Of a stretch of 32,860 nucleotides of DNA, positions 24,549 through 32,762 are shown one piece after another; the first letter of the stretch is position 1, and each line of letters starts with the position of its first letter. The translations under genes were made by a program, and so were the position numbers. Source of the DNA: CALBZH01 sp964538515 (GTDB lineage: Bacteria > Desulfobacterota > Syntrophobacteria > Syntrophobacterales > Syntrophobacteraceae); NCBI GenBank assembly GCA_964538515.1, contig CAZIEW010000064.1, positions 1-32,860 of the forward strand, read 5' to 3'. The notes under the pieces are model-generated. The model did no database searches, had not been told where the DNA came from, and saw nothing but the letters and a program-made list of their open reading frames with translations.

Positions 24549-24749
24549 TTAAAGCTTTTTTACCTGCGTAGCCTGAGGACCTTTGGCGCCCTTTTCCTCA
24601 ACGAAGCTGACTCGGTCGCCTTCGCTCAGTGACTTGAAGCCGGAACCCTCGATGGCGGAGTAGTGCACGAATACGTCATTGCCGCCGTCTTTCTCGATGA
24701 AGCCGTAACCCTTGCTCTCATTGAACCATTTGACTCGACCTTCTGCCAT
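24549..24749 (-). CDS. Cold-shock protein, CspA family
   Basis: 66 residues, the standard length. The five-stranded OB fold is evident: MAEGRVKWFNESKGYGFIEKD with RNP1 (KGYGFIEK), then DVFVHYSAIEG (RNP2), FKSLSEGDRVSF and GPQATQVKKL. Such proteins bind single-stranded RNA and DNA and melt mRNA structure in the cold or during growth. AAAGGA lies upstream of the ATG. A leader of about 125 bases separates the ATG from a good promoter at 24883-24911; long structured leaders are typical of cold-regulated csp genes. The downstream hairpin probably ends most transcripts. Confidence 0.96.
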   Translation of the reverse strand: MAEGRVKWFNESKGYGFIEKDGGNDVFVHYSAIEGSGFKSLSEGDRVSFVEEKGAKGPQATQVKKL

Positions 24750-24882
24750 TTGCTTGAATCCTTTCGGTTGTTCTGGTGGTTGTTGGGGCGCGCTATTTGG
24801 AGCTGTTTCCTGAACCGTATCACTGGCAAGAAGACCGATTCACGAGCAAACCCGAAATACCGACCGCCTATCGAGAGTCCGT

Positions 24883-24911
24883 ATTATAGTGGGCGCGAGC
24901 CTAAAGAGCAA
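24883..24911 (-). promoter_or_regulatory. Sigma70-type promoter of the cold-shock gene
   Basis: Reading the minus strand, TTGCTC (24911-24906), a 17-base spacer, and TATAAT (24888-24883, perfect -10). Transcription would begin near 24876 and give a leader of about 126 bases before the cold-shock ATG. The match is visible in the sequence; activity is inferred. Confidence 0.72.
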
Positions 24912-25219
24912 CAGAATATGTCGGTTTGCCGGCAAGGTTTTCCGGGATCCCTGGAGGCTGCCCGAAAGCTCCGAAGGGCTGCCGATCGTGAGCCGCGTGG
25001 AATCCGCCCTTCGGTCTTCCGTGCGGGGTGCGGGAGCGTTCTTCCAAAGGGACGATCTCTCATTGGGAAGCATTGTCCCAAGTCTGGGGGGCGATCGAGG
25101 GGATTGCTCACGCAAGTGACCAAAATACCCCAATAAATCGTCTCGACATCGGTACATAATTCAAGTAGCCTAATGGGCACCGATTGCCTCGATGAGCAGT
25201 TCCGAAGAGGAGAGGAAGG
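24912..25219. other. Intergenic region between divergent genes
   Basis: No supported gene in 308 bases between the minus-strand csp promoter and the plus-strand cNMP/PilZ gene. GAGAGGAAGG just before 25220 is the ribosome binding site of the latter. A CATAAT at about 25154-25159 could be its -10, but no matching -35 is seen. Confidence 0.4.
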
Positions 25220-26287
25220 ATGAAAGATTATTCAGCCCAAGAAGAGCTCGTCGATTCCTACGTCAGGCAAAATGACATCAAGGCCGCCGTGAAACTGCTC
25301 TGTGGAATGATTGTCGAGAGCGCACGGAGCAGGGATTTCGTACAAGCGGACGCTTTTCGGTCGAAGCTCCTCAAAGTGGACGCCTTTGCCCTTCCTGAAA
25401 TCCTCGAATGCACGGACATCATTGAAGAGGAAAAGAGGCAGGCCATCGAGGAGAGACATTCCAGTCTCTGGGCGAGCCTTTATGGGAAGCTCAGTCCCTT
25501 GGAAGGAAATGCACTCTACTATGCTTTGAAGAAGGAAACCTACGAGGAAACGGAGGCCATCTTTCTGCAGGGCGAGCTCCATGCGAGACTGTACCTCATC
25601 CATCGTGGTCGTTTGGCTTTGATTTGGCGAGACGGCGAACGGGAGACGATCATTAAAGAAGTGAGACCGGGAGAGGTGGTCGTCGCCGATGGCTTCTTTT
25701 CGGACAGCGTTTGCACGGTATCGCTTGTCGCACTTTCCAAGGTTGAAGTGGCCTACCTCGAGAAGGCCGCTCTGCTCAAATGGCAAACGGAATTTCCCGC
25801 GATCGAGAACAAACTGGCTGACTTCTGCAGGGGCAGCCCGGATATGTCGATGCTGGTCAAAAAGCGCGGCGTCGATCGTCGAAGCTACAGCCGAATCCGA
25901 TTGCGAGCAACTGTCGGGGTCCATCTGCTAGGCGAAGCCGGGGCGCCGATCGGGAAGGCTTTTCGAGGGGAGCTGCTGGATATCTCGCGGGGAGGGACAG
26001 CGTTTCTGATTCCCGTCCGCAAGCGTGAAACCGCAAGGGCGCTCTTGGGGAGGAGGGTTGCCGTGGCCTTTGCGATGCCGCAACCGAATCCGACTTTCAA
26101 GGCGATCAAGCGCGGGGTGATCGTTGCGGTAACCCATTTCCCGTTCGAAGGACATTATCTGCATGTGCGGTTCGACGAGCTTCTGAATGAAAGTCAAGCA
26201 GAGCTGCTGTTGCTCTTGCCTCGCGATCAGTCGGCTACCGACCAGGAGGGCTCCCGATTGCGAAGCCGACCCCAAAAGTCAGGGTGA
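25220..26287 (+). CDS. cNMP-binding and PilZ domain protein
   Basis: 355 residues; ATG at 25220 just after GAGAGGAAGG. Residues 1-70 are helical and resemble a repeat-type N terminus. About 90-200 is a cyclic-nucleotide-binding-like beta roll (FLQGELHARLYLIHRGRLALIW, IKEVRPGEVVVADGFFSDS). The arginine expected in the phosphate-binding cassette is not evident, so cNMP binding is uncertain. About 220-340 is a PilZ domain with both c-di-GMP motifs: R221-x3-R225 and D254-x-S256-x2-G259. The protein would therefore be a cytoplasmic c-di-GMP receiver whose output may be tuned by the first domain, with no DNA-binding or enzymatic part. It stands alone; a stem-loop follows at 26310-26338. Confidence 0.85.
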   Translation: MKDYSAQEELVDSYVRQNDIKAAVKLLCGMIVESARSRDFVQADAFRSKLLKVDAFALPEILECTDIIEEEKRQAIEERHSSLWASLYGKLSPLEGNALYYALKKETYEETEAIFLQGELHARLYLIHRGRLALIWRDGERETIIKEVRPGEVVVADGFFSDSVCTVSLVALSKVEVAYLEKAALLKWQTEFPAIENKLADFCRGSPDMSMLVKKRGVDRRSYSRIRLRATVGVHLLGEAGAPIGKAFRGELLDISRGGTAFLIPVRKRETARALLGRRVAVAFAMPQPNPTFKAIKRGVIVAVTHFPFEGHYLHVRFDELLNESQAELLLLLPRDQSATDQEGSRLRSRPQKSG

Positions 26288-26309
26288 TCGCGCCCGAGCC
26301 ACATCTTAG

Positions 26310-26338
26310 GCAAGGGGCTTCGGGTAGTTTCCCCTTGC
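26310..26338 (+). terminator. Stem-loop after the PilZ gene
   Basis: GCAAGGGG (26310-26317) pairs with CCCCTTGC (26331-26338) across a 13-base loop, 22 bases after the stop codon. No T-run follows, so it is a moderate candidate for a transcription end or an mRNA-stabilising structure. Confidence 0.45.
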
Positions 26339-26477
26339 AATCTCTCGGGGAGCATGCTAACCAATACGCGCTTTTCAGCGCTTATGCTGTAAGAAATTGG
26401 TGCGACTCAGAATGGATTGAGCAGTTGACCTTGGCATACCGCTAACATGTCCCGATTTAGGAGAAGGAGGAAAGACC

Positions 26478-26774
26478 ATGAAAGTTTTCTTGGGAGGGAT
26501 CGCCGCCGCGTTCCTGGGGCTGATCGGAATCTTCGCTTTTTTTGGCCCGTTCTTGCACTTGCTGGCTGGAGCCGTTCCTCTGATGCTGTTGCTGGGTGGC
26601 GCGATGGCCGCTTACCTCGGCTATGATGAGGTAAAAGACAAACTCCCATTCCCCAAGAAGAAGGAAGAAGGCGCTGCCGCTCCTGAGTCCGGATTCAAGG
26701 AAGAAGCCGAGAAATACAAACAAGAAGCCGAGCGCCTGCGCGCTGAGCTTGAGAAGGCGAAAGCCTCCAGCTGA
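26478..26774 (+). CDS. Small membrane protein with coiled-coil tail
   Basis: 98 residues; start at 26478 with GGAGG seven bases upstream. Residues 1-50 hold two hydrophobic segments (GGIAAAFLGLIGIFAFFGPF and LLAGAVPLMLLLGGAMAAYLG). The remaining half is charged: KKKEEGAAAPESGFKEE, then a regular heptad helix (EKYKQEAERLRAELEKAKAS). The expected layout is a membrane hairpin with a cytoplasmic coiled coil, the reverse order of the protein at 486-902. No family recognised. The gene ends just before a strong terminator and is flanked by the convergent polA, so it is probably transcribed alone. Confidence 0.75.
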   Translation: MKVFLGGIAAAFLGLIGIFAFFGPFLHLLAGAVPLMLLLGGAMAAYLGYDEVKDKLPFPKKKEEGAAAPESGFKEEAEKYKQEAERLRAELEKAKASS

Positions 26775-26795
26775 GAGGCTGGTCGGTAACTTGGT

Positions 26796-26830
26796 TAAAA
26801 AAAAACCGCCTGTTCAGGCGGTTTTTTTTT
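26796..26830. terminator. Strong bidirectional intrinsic terminator
   Basis: Nine A's, the stem CCGCCT / AGGCGG with loop GTTC, then nine T's. The A-tract and T-tract extend the pairing and provide a U-run for either direction. It serves both the 98-residue gene (plus strand) and the end of the polA operon (minus strand), whose stop is 13 bases away. Confidence 0.92.
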
Positions 26831-26842
26831 ATTTCATTGTCG

Positions 26843-29518
26843 TTATGGGTGGGCTGTGGCCCAGTTCGCACCCCATCCCATATCGACCTTGAGCGGCACG
26901 GCCAGCGGCCACACTCCCTCCATCTTGCTCCGGACCAGCGCCCGAGCTCGATCCAGCTCCTCGATCGGTGTCTCAAAGACCAATTCGTCGTGAACCTGAA
27001 GCAGCATCGCGGTCTTCATGCCGCTCTCGAGAAGCGCCGCATGGATTTCGATCATGGCCTTCTTGATGAGGTCCGCCGCGGTGCCTTGGATCGGCGTATT
27101 CACCGCCAGTCTCTCCCCCTGCTGTCGAATGGCATGGTTGCGGCTCTGGAGCTCAGGAATGGCACGACGCCTGCCGAGCAGCGTCTCGGCGTACCCACAT
27201 TTTCGTGCGAGCGCGATGGAAGCTTCGATATGAGCTTTCACGCCGCTGTAGCGCTCAAAGTACCGGTCGATGGCCGCCTTGGCGATTTTCTGCGTGATCT
27301 TCAAGCGCTGAGCGAGACCGAAAGCGCTCATGCCGTAGATGATCCCGAAGTTGATCATCTTGGCCTGGCGGCGCATTTCCGGTGTCACGTCCATGGGAGT
27401 GATATTGAACATTTCGGCGGCCGTGTGTGCGTGAACGTCCCTGCCGGACAGAAAAGCTTCCCTCAACCGCTCGTCTCCGCTGTAATGAGCCAGGATTCTC
27501 AGCTCGATTTGAGAATAGTCCGAGGAGAGAAGAACATGCCCGGGGGCAGCGACAAAGGCCTCGCGGATCTTTCGGCCTTCCTCGGTCCGGATGGGAATGT
27601 TCTGAAGGTTCGGGTCCGAGCTGCTCAGTCGGCCCGTTGTGGTGACCGTCTGGTTATAGGACGTATGAATGCGGCCGGTGCGGGGGTTGATGAGCTTCGG
27701 CAGGCTGTCGACGTAGGTCCCTTTGAGCTTGGCGAGACTGCGGTAATTCAGGATGTGCTCGGGTACGGGGTGCTCGAGAGCCAGCTCTTCGAGGACGCCC
27801 ATGTCCGTGGACGGGCCGGTTTTAGTCTTTTTGACGACTCGGAGGCCAAGCTTTTCAAAAAGAATGTACGCGAGCTGTTTGGGGGACTGGATGTTGAACT
27901 CCTCCTTGGCGAGGTCGTAGATCACCGCGGTTTCGGCGTCCAGGGCCTTCTGGAAATCGATCGACAGCGCTTCGAGCTTCCCCGGCTCGACCAGGATGCC
28001 CCGAGATTCCATCGCCGCGAGCACCTCGACAAGGGGCATTTCGATGTCGTGAAAGAGGCTCCAAAGCTTAAGCTCTTCAAGCCTTTGCCGCAGAACCGGC
28101 TCCAGCCTCAGGAGGGCCTCGGCTCGTGAGCAGGCCGTCAGGGCAGAGCCCGTGATGGCGTCGGATCCCTCCCCAAGGGCGGGGGGAGAGGCGGGGTCGA
28201 ACCGTTCATCGAGGTACTCGGCGACGATGCGGTCAAGCTTTGGAGATTGCGTTCCGGGCTGAATCAAGTAAGCCGCAATCATGGTGTCGAAGAGGGAGGC
28301 GGGCAGCTTGAGCCGGTTTCTTTCCAGGACCATCGATGCGGATTTCAAATCCTCACCAATCGTAACCATGCCCTTCTCTGCGAGCAGTGACAGGATGTCT
28401 TTGATGGGCGTCCCTTCAGAAAAGGCTGCGAAGAACGCGGCCCCTTCAGCCGTGCAAAGGGCAATGCCTTCGAGGTCCGATTCCATCGGTCCCCCGGGAG
28501 TGCCGACGATGTCGAGGGCTAACCGCTTCACTGTCTCGATCTGGGCAGTCAGCTGCTGAAGCCGGCCGGCGGAGTCAATGAGGGTGGCCTTGAGCGACTT
28601 GACGGCTGATGCCTTGGATGTGGAAGGGGGAGCGTCGGCCATCGTGGACCGAATGGCATCCAGCAGCCCCTTGAAGGACAGGTCCTCATACAGGTGGACA
28701 AGGTCTTCCTTGAGAGGCGGCTTGGGCTGGTATGTTTCAAGCGATTCCGCGAGGGGGATCTCCTCTCTGAAGGAGACCAAATCCCGCGAGAGGTATGCCG
28801 ACTCCTTTCCGTCCATGAGTTTTCGCTTCAGAGACGCGGGGCTGATCGTATCGATCCGCTCGAAGATCGCGTCGAGAGTCCCGTGCTGCTGCAGGAGCTG
28901 TTTGGCCGATTTCTCGCCGATGCCTCTGACTCCGGGGACATTGTCCGAGCTGTCTCCAACGAGTGCGAGATAATCTTTGACCTGAGCTGGCGTTACCCCA
29001 AGCTTCTCAAAGACGGCCGCTTCGGTGAAGAGACGGTCCTTCTGGGGGTCCCACTGGAGGATGTCGGGGTCGTGGACCAACTGGTGGAGGTCTTTGTCTC
29101 CGGAGACGATGACGACCTGGAAGCTTTTGTCTACAGCCCAGTGAGCCAATCGGGCAATGAGGTCGTCCGCCTCGTAGCCGGTCATTTCCAATTGGGGGAG
29201 TCCGTGGCAGCGGACCAGCTCCTTGATGTAGGGAATCTGGACCACGAGGTCTTCGGGCATCTTCTGCCGAGTGGCCTTGTAATCTCTGAACAGCTCGTGG
29301 CGGAAGTTCGGGCCCGGTGCATCAAACACCACGCACACATGGGAAGGAGCCTTGTCACGCATCACCTTCGTGATCATCTGAGCGAAGCCGTAGATGGCCT
29401 GAGTCGGCATACCCTTGGCGTTGGTCAGCCTGCCGAGGGCGTAAAAGGCCCGGTAAATGTAAGAGCTGCCGTCGATGAGATAAAAGCTCCTGCGGGTTTT
29501 TTCCATCGCTGCTCTCAT
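26843..29518 (-). CDS. polA: DNA polymerase I
   Basis: 891 residues, normal length. It fills gaps and removes RNA primers in replication and repair. The 5'-3' exonuclease (about 1-300) has DGSSYIYRAFYA, VFDAPGPNFRHELFRDYKA, GYEADDLIA, SGDKDLHQLV and GDSSDNVPGVRGIGEKSA. The polymerase part has motif A (SSDYSQIELR), motif B (RRQAKMINFGIIYG) and motif C (H843-D844-E845). The 3'-5' proofreading domain between them (about 320-510) looks degenerate: DIV where D-x-E is expected, GEDLKSA in place of NxxxD, and no YxxxD. The start at 29518 overlaps the ttcA-like stop (ATGA); a second ATG four codons on (29506) is also possible. Last gene of the minus-strand operon. Confidence 0.97.
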   Translation of the reverse strand: MRAAMEKTRRSFYLIDGSSYIYRAFYALGRLTNAKGMPTQAIYGFAQMITKVMRDKAPSHVCVVFDAPGPNFRHELFRDYKATRQKMPEDLVVQIPYIKELVRCHGLPQLEMTGYEADDLIARLAHWAVDKSFQVVIVSGDKDLHQLVHDPDILQWDPQKDRLFTEAAVFEKLGVTPAQVKDYLALVGDSSDNVPGVRGIGEKSAKQLLQQHGTLDAIFERIDTISPASLKRKLMDGKESAYLSRDLVSFREEIPLAESLETYQPKPPLKEDLVHLYEDLSFKGLLDAIRSTMADAPPSTSKASAVKSLKATLIDSAGRLQQLTAQIETVKRLALDIVGTPGGPMESDLEGIALCTAEGAAFFAAFSEGTPIKDILSLLAEKGMVTIGEDLKSASMVLERNRLKLPASLFDTMIAAYLIQPGTQSPKLDRIVAEYLDERFDPASPPALGEGSDAITGSALTACSRAEALLRLEPVLRQRLEELKLWSLFHDIEMPLVEVLAAMESRGILVEPGKLEALSIDFQKALDAETAVIYDLAKEEFNIQSPKQLAYILFEKLGLRVVKKTKTGPSTDMGVLEELALEHPVPEHILNYRSLAKLKGTYVDSLPKLINPRTGRIHTSYNQTVTTTGRLSSSDPNLQNIPIRTEEGRKIREAFVAAPGHVLLSSDYSQIELRILAHYSGDERLREAFLSGRDVHAHTAAEMFNITPMDVTPEMRRQAKMINFGIIYGMSAFGLAQRLKITQKIAKAAIDRYFERYSGVKAHIEASIALARKCGYAETLLGRRRAIPELQSRNHAIRQQGERLAVNTPIQGTAADLIKKAMIEIHAALLESGMKTAMLLQVHDELVFETPIEELDRARALVRSKMEGVWPLAVPLKVDMGWGANWATAHP

Positions 29519-30300
29519 TCGTCCCGTTTGTTGAGGAAGTCCTGCAAATTGGCGTGATCCCCCGACTTGGAGTGAAGGGGGGGCGGTAGGTATTCGAGAT
29601 TCACGTGGCTCATGGCGTGAAAGATATTTCCCCGCACTTTCCTGTTGCCGTGGTAGAGCTCTCCAAGCAAGCGGCGCACTTCTCCCCGCTTGTTGCTCCC
29701 GGCCGAAGGGCAGGGATTTGGAATGATCGGAAGTCCCATGCGCTCCCGAAGCTTTTCGACCTTGGATGCGGGAACCAGGGCAAGGGGGCGGATGACGGTG
29801 ACCTCACCTCCGAAAAATGGCTGCCTCGGGACCATCCCGGCGACCTGTGCGCCATACAAGATATTGATGAAGAAGGTCTCGATAAGGTCATCCTGATTGT
29901 GTCCCATGGCGATTTTGGTGCAGCCGAGCTCTCGGGCCTTGTCGAACAATGCAATCCGGCGAAGGCGGGCACAGAGGAAGCAGGGATTTTCCCGGTTCTC
30001 CGGTCCGTGCGCCCGTGGGCCGTGATCGGTTCGCAGGATGGCATACGAAAATCCCTCGCGCTTGAAACAGGATTCGAGGGCGTCTGCGGAAGGCGGATCG
30101 AAGCCGGGGTCAACGTGCACGGCAACCAAATCGTAATGGCCGGGAATGCGCTGCAATCGCTCGCGCAGCAGCCAAAGGAGCAGCATGCTGTCCTTTCCTC
30201 CCGAGACACCTACGGCAATGCGGTCACCGTTCTCGATCAGCCGGTAGCCATGGATGGCTTTGCCCAGAAGGCGACGGACCTCTTTGTCTAGAAACGCCAT
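29515..30300 (-). CDS. TtcA-like PP-loop tRNA-thiolating enzyme
   Basis: 261 residues. TtcA adds sulfur to C32 of certain tRNAs, using ATP to adenylate the base and an Fe-S cluster. The PP-loop S33-G-G-K-D-S38 is intact. Cysteines C107-X2-C110 (NPCFLCARLRR) and C197 (NPCPSAGS) sit where TtcA has its three cluster ligands. The signature GHNQDDLIETFFINILYG is typical of the TtcA/TilS group. At 261 residues it is shorter than E. coli TtcA (311), but similar short versions are common in anaerobes. Its ATG lies 30 bases after the VWA gene; its stop overlaps the polA start. Family membership is firm, the exact tRNA substrate less so. Confidence 0.88.
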   Translation of the reverse strand: MAFLDKEVRRLLGKAIHGYRLIENGDRIAVGVSGGKDSMLLLWLLRERLQRIPGHYDLVAVHVDPGFDPPSADALESCFKREGFSYAILRTDHGPRAHGPENRENPCFLCARLRRIALFDKARELGCTKIAMGHNQDDLIETFFINILYGAQVAGMVPRQPFFGGEVTVIRPLALVPASKVEKLRERMGLPIIPNPCPSAGSNKRGEVRRLLGELYHGNRKVRGNIFHAMSHVNLEYLPPPLHSKSGDHANLQDFLNKRDE

Positions 30301-30330
30301 GCCTGCAACCCGCTTTCTTCCTGCGGCGTG

Positions 30331-31536
30331 TCATCCCCGCCCGTCGAAGGCCTGCCCCTGGTTGTTCAGGTGCGCGACGGCTCGTTTGATCCCGGCGAGC
30401 GTGAGGTCCTCCATGTGAAAAACACGGCCGATATGGCGAATCGTGCTGCTCTCACCATCCCAGCGGGACTTGGGGATGGGATTGAGCCAGACACTCGCAG
30501 GAAACGTGGACGCCAGCTCCTTGAGCCATTCCATGCCGGGGCGTCTTTCGGTGTTTGATAGATCCAGGATCGACCCGTAGGACGCCATCAGCTCGGAAGG
30601 GGCCATGTTGGCGTCGCCAATGAGGATCAGACGTGTGCTCTTTCGCTCGCTAATGAGCTTTTCCCATCTGACCGGGATGGTCCTCGGCGGATCGCTGTAA
30701 ACCGTCCCATAAATGCAATTGTGAAAGTAGTGAAAGTGCACATCCCGGAACAGGTCACGCAGCTTGTTGAAGATCGTCTTGACGAGCGCGATGTAGGGGG
30801 TCATGGAATAGCCGCCGTTATCCACCATCACGATGAGGCGAAGCCGGTTTCGGAGCTCGCGTCGAAAAATGAGCTCGATCTCGCCCCCGTTGGCCGCTGT
30901 CTTGGCGATGGTCTCGTCGACATCGAGCTCGGTTTCGGGGCCGGTTGGCCGCAGACTCTTCAGCGACGTCAGGGCCTGGCGGAGGTTTTCGGTCGATAGG
31001 GCGGCATCTTCGCTGTAGTTGATGTAACGACGGTCGTCGATGACCTTCTGGGCGGACCGATACATGCTGCGGCCATAGACGCGGACTCCCCCGGCGAGCT
31101 GGCCGCCGTGCCCGTAGGGTGAGCGTCCGCGGGAGCCAATCCAGCGGTTGCCCCCGTGGTGCGCCTCCTTCTGGGCGAGGACGGTCTCCCAGAAACGGGC
31201 CAATAGCTCTTCCGTGTCGAGCTCCCGAATTTCGTCGAGCGAAAGGGTGCCGTTTTCAATCTGCTCCTTGAGCCATTCCTGAAAAGGCTTGCCAGCGAAA
31301 ATCTCCTCCCAATCCAGGATGCTCCGGCCTCCTTCCATGCCGAGGAAAAACGCCGCGAAGACGCGCTCGAACAGGTCGTAGTGCTCAACGCGTTTGACGA
31401 AGATGAGTCGTGAGAGCAGGAAAAGATCGTCGAGATTCGCGGCAAGGCCGCGTCCCAACGCGTGATACAGCTCGAGAACGTACTTGACGCTCACGGGAAT
31501 GCCCGCGTCCTGAAGCTGGTAAACGAAACCGATCAT
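30331..31536 (-). CDS. VWA-domain protein, CoxE-like
   Basis: 401 residues. The N-terminal half (about 1-225) is helical with a glycine-rich loop (HHGGNRWIGSRGRSPYGHGG) and resembles CoxE/YehP-type VWA proteins. The VWA fold begins at about 232 (RLRLIVMVDNGGYSMTPY). The metal-binding D-x-S-x-S motif is altered to D239-N-G-G-Y-S244, so metal binding is uncertain. VWA proteins of this group work with a MoxR-type AAA ATPase as a chaperone pair, often in metal insertion or assembly; the matching ATPase gene lies 34 bases upstream. The client is unknown. Ribosome binding site is weak (GGATAGAAA). Confidence 0.82.
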   Translation of the reverse strand: MIGFVYQLQDAGIPVSVKYVLELYHALGRGLAANLDDLFLLSRLIFVKRVEHYDLFERVFAAFFLGMEGGRSILDWEEIFAGKPFQEWLKEQIENGTLSLDEIRELDTEELLARFWETVLAQKEAHHGGNRWIGSRGRSPYGHGGQLAGGVRVYGRSMYRSAQKVIDDRRYINYSEDAALSTENLRQALTSLKSLRPTGPETELDVDETIAKTAANGGEIELIFRRELRNRLRLIVMVDNGGYSMTPYIALVKTIFNKLRDLFRDVHFHYFHNCIYGTVYSDPPRTIPVRWEKLISERKSTRLILIGDANMAPSELMASYGSILDLSNTERRPGMEWLKELASTFPASVWLNPIPKSRWDGESSTIRHIGRVFHMEDLTLAGIKRAVAHLNNQGQAFDGRG

Positions 31537-31570
31537 GAGTTCATTTTCTATCCGGAGTTAACTGCCCCAA

Positions 31571-32398
31571 TCAGAGCCGTGACGACCGTCGGATGCCCTT
31601 GAATTTCAGAAGGTCTTCGGTCCTCTTGAGCAAGGTCCCGATGTGAACAACGTCCTTGCCCGCTCCGGGCGCCCGGTCTCCCTTGGATCGCATCGCGCCG
31701 ACCCAATCGAGCAGCTCGGCCGTTGCCGGGGGTTTTTCAAAACCTTGCTCCCGAAGCCGGTAGAAGGACGTGAGGCTCGCTTCGAGGAAAGGCTGCGGGA
31801 TGTCGGGGTAATGCAGCTTCACGATTGCCGACATTTCGTCGGGCGTTGGAAACGGGATGTAATGGCAGAAGCATCGGCGCAGAAATGGATCCGAAAGCTC
31901 ACGCTTGGCGTTGCTGGTGATGATGATGATCGGGGGCCGCGCCGCCGTGACCTTGTGGTTGATCTCCCGGATGACGAAGGAGCGGTCTTCAAGCACGTCC
32001 AGAAGGTTATCCTGGGTGTCCGAGTCGGTCTTGTCGATCTCGTCGAGGAGCAAGACCCTCCGGTCTTCGGCGAGAAACGCTCGGCCGATGGGCCCGAAGC
32101 GCAGGTAGTCCCAAATATTGTTGACATCGCGCCCCGTGTCACCGCTGCCGAAGCGGGAATCGTTGAGTCGCAGCACCGTGTCGTAGACGTAGCAAAGCTC
32201 CTCCCCCTTGAACGTGGATTTGCAGCGGGCTTCCTCCATGCTCAGGTCCAGCGCCCGGGATATTTCGAACGCGAGCTGGGTCTTGCCGGTGCCGGCTTCT
32301 CCCGTCAACAACAGGGGTTTTTCAAGGGAGATGGCGATATTGACGATCTCACGGAGCTCGGGGTTGAGGTAGTAACGGTCGGTTCCCTCGAAGCGCAT
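31571..32398 (-). CDS. MoxR-type AAA+ ATPase
   Basis: 275 residues from the chosen start. Walker A is GEAGTGKT (33-40); Walker B is VLLLDE (115-120); a sensor-1 asparagine is in IIITSNAKRE; and an arginine-finger-like RRCF follows. MRFEGTDRYYLNPEL at the N terminus is typical of this family. The frame continues 58 codons further upstream, but that part is unlike the family. The ATG at 32398 has GGAG nine bases upstream; ATGs at 32404 and 32413 are alternatives. MoxR ATPases remodel or activate partner complexes together with a VWA protein, here the next gene. First gene of the moxR-vwa-ttcA-polA group on the minus strand. Confidence 0.9.
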   Translation of the reverse strand: MRFEGTDRYYLNPELREIVNIAISLEKPLLLTGEAGTGKTQLAFEISRALDLSMEEARCKSTFKGEELCYVYDTVLRLNDSRFGSGDTGRDVNNIWDYLRFGPIGRAFLAEDRRVLLLDEIDKTDSDTQDNLLDVLEDRSFVIREINHKVTAARPPIIIITSNAKRELSDPFLRRCFCHYIPFPTPDEMSAIVKLHYPDIPQPFLEASLTSFYRLREQGFEKPPATAELLDWVGAMRSKGDRAPGAGKDVVHIGTLLKRTEDLLKFKGIRRSSRL

Positions 32399-32762
32399 GG
32401 TCATTCTCTCCATCTGTGGCGTGAGTGGGGTCATGGACCGGGGACGACCGCACGAGAGTCTCCCCGCTTCGCTATCATAGTGGAATGAGCCTGGGTTGAC
32501 AATCTGCAGCAGCCCCTTGAGCCTCATGTTCCGCACTCCCGTTCGGCTCGCTCGGTGCGCGGTCCAACGCATGCGCGAGCTCCTTCACGTTTCCCGATCC
32601 AAGTTGTCTGAATCTGGGAAAAGTGTTGACATTTCGTTAACAATCCAAGCTCCTCAAGAAGCCGCGATTTATAACCTATCGATATCATACCTAAATAATC
32701 GTATGGGAAGCCGGGCACGCGTCTTGCTCCAACCACCGACAACACAAACGAAGGAGGGTGAC
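32399..32762. other. Divergent intergenic region
   Basis: No supported gene in 364 bases. The visible signal is an imperfect dyad, GTTGAC-ATTTC-GTTAAC (32625-32641), which includes a consensus -35 TTGACA (32626-32631) but lacks a -10 at the normal distance on the plus strand. The stretch 32665-32700 is AT-rich. AAGGAGGG (32751-32758) is the ribosome binding site of the next gene. Confidence 0.45.

Noticed and set aside
26837..28129. 430-residue open frame on the plus strand opposite polA
   Set aside because: It mirrors the conserved polymerase domain and begins next to a terminator; antisense artefact.
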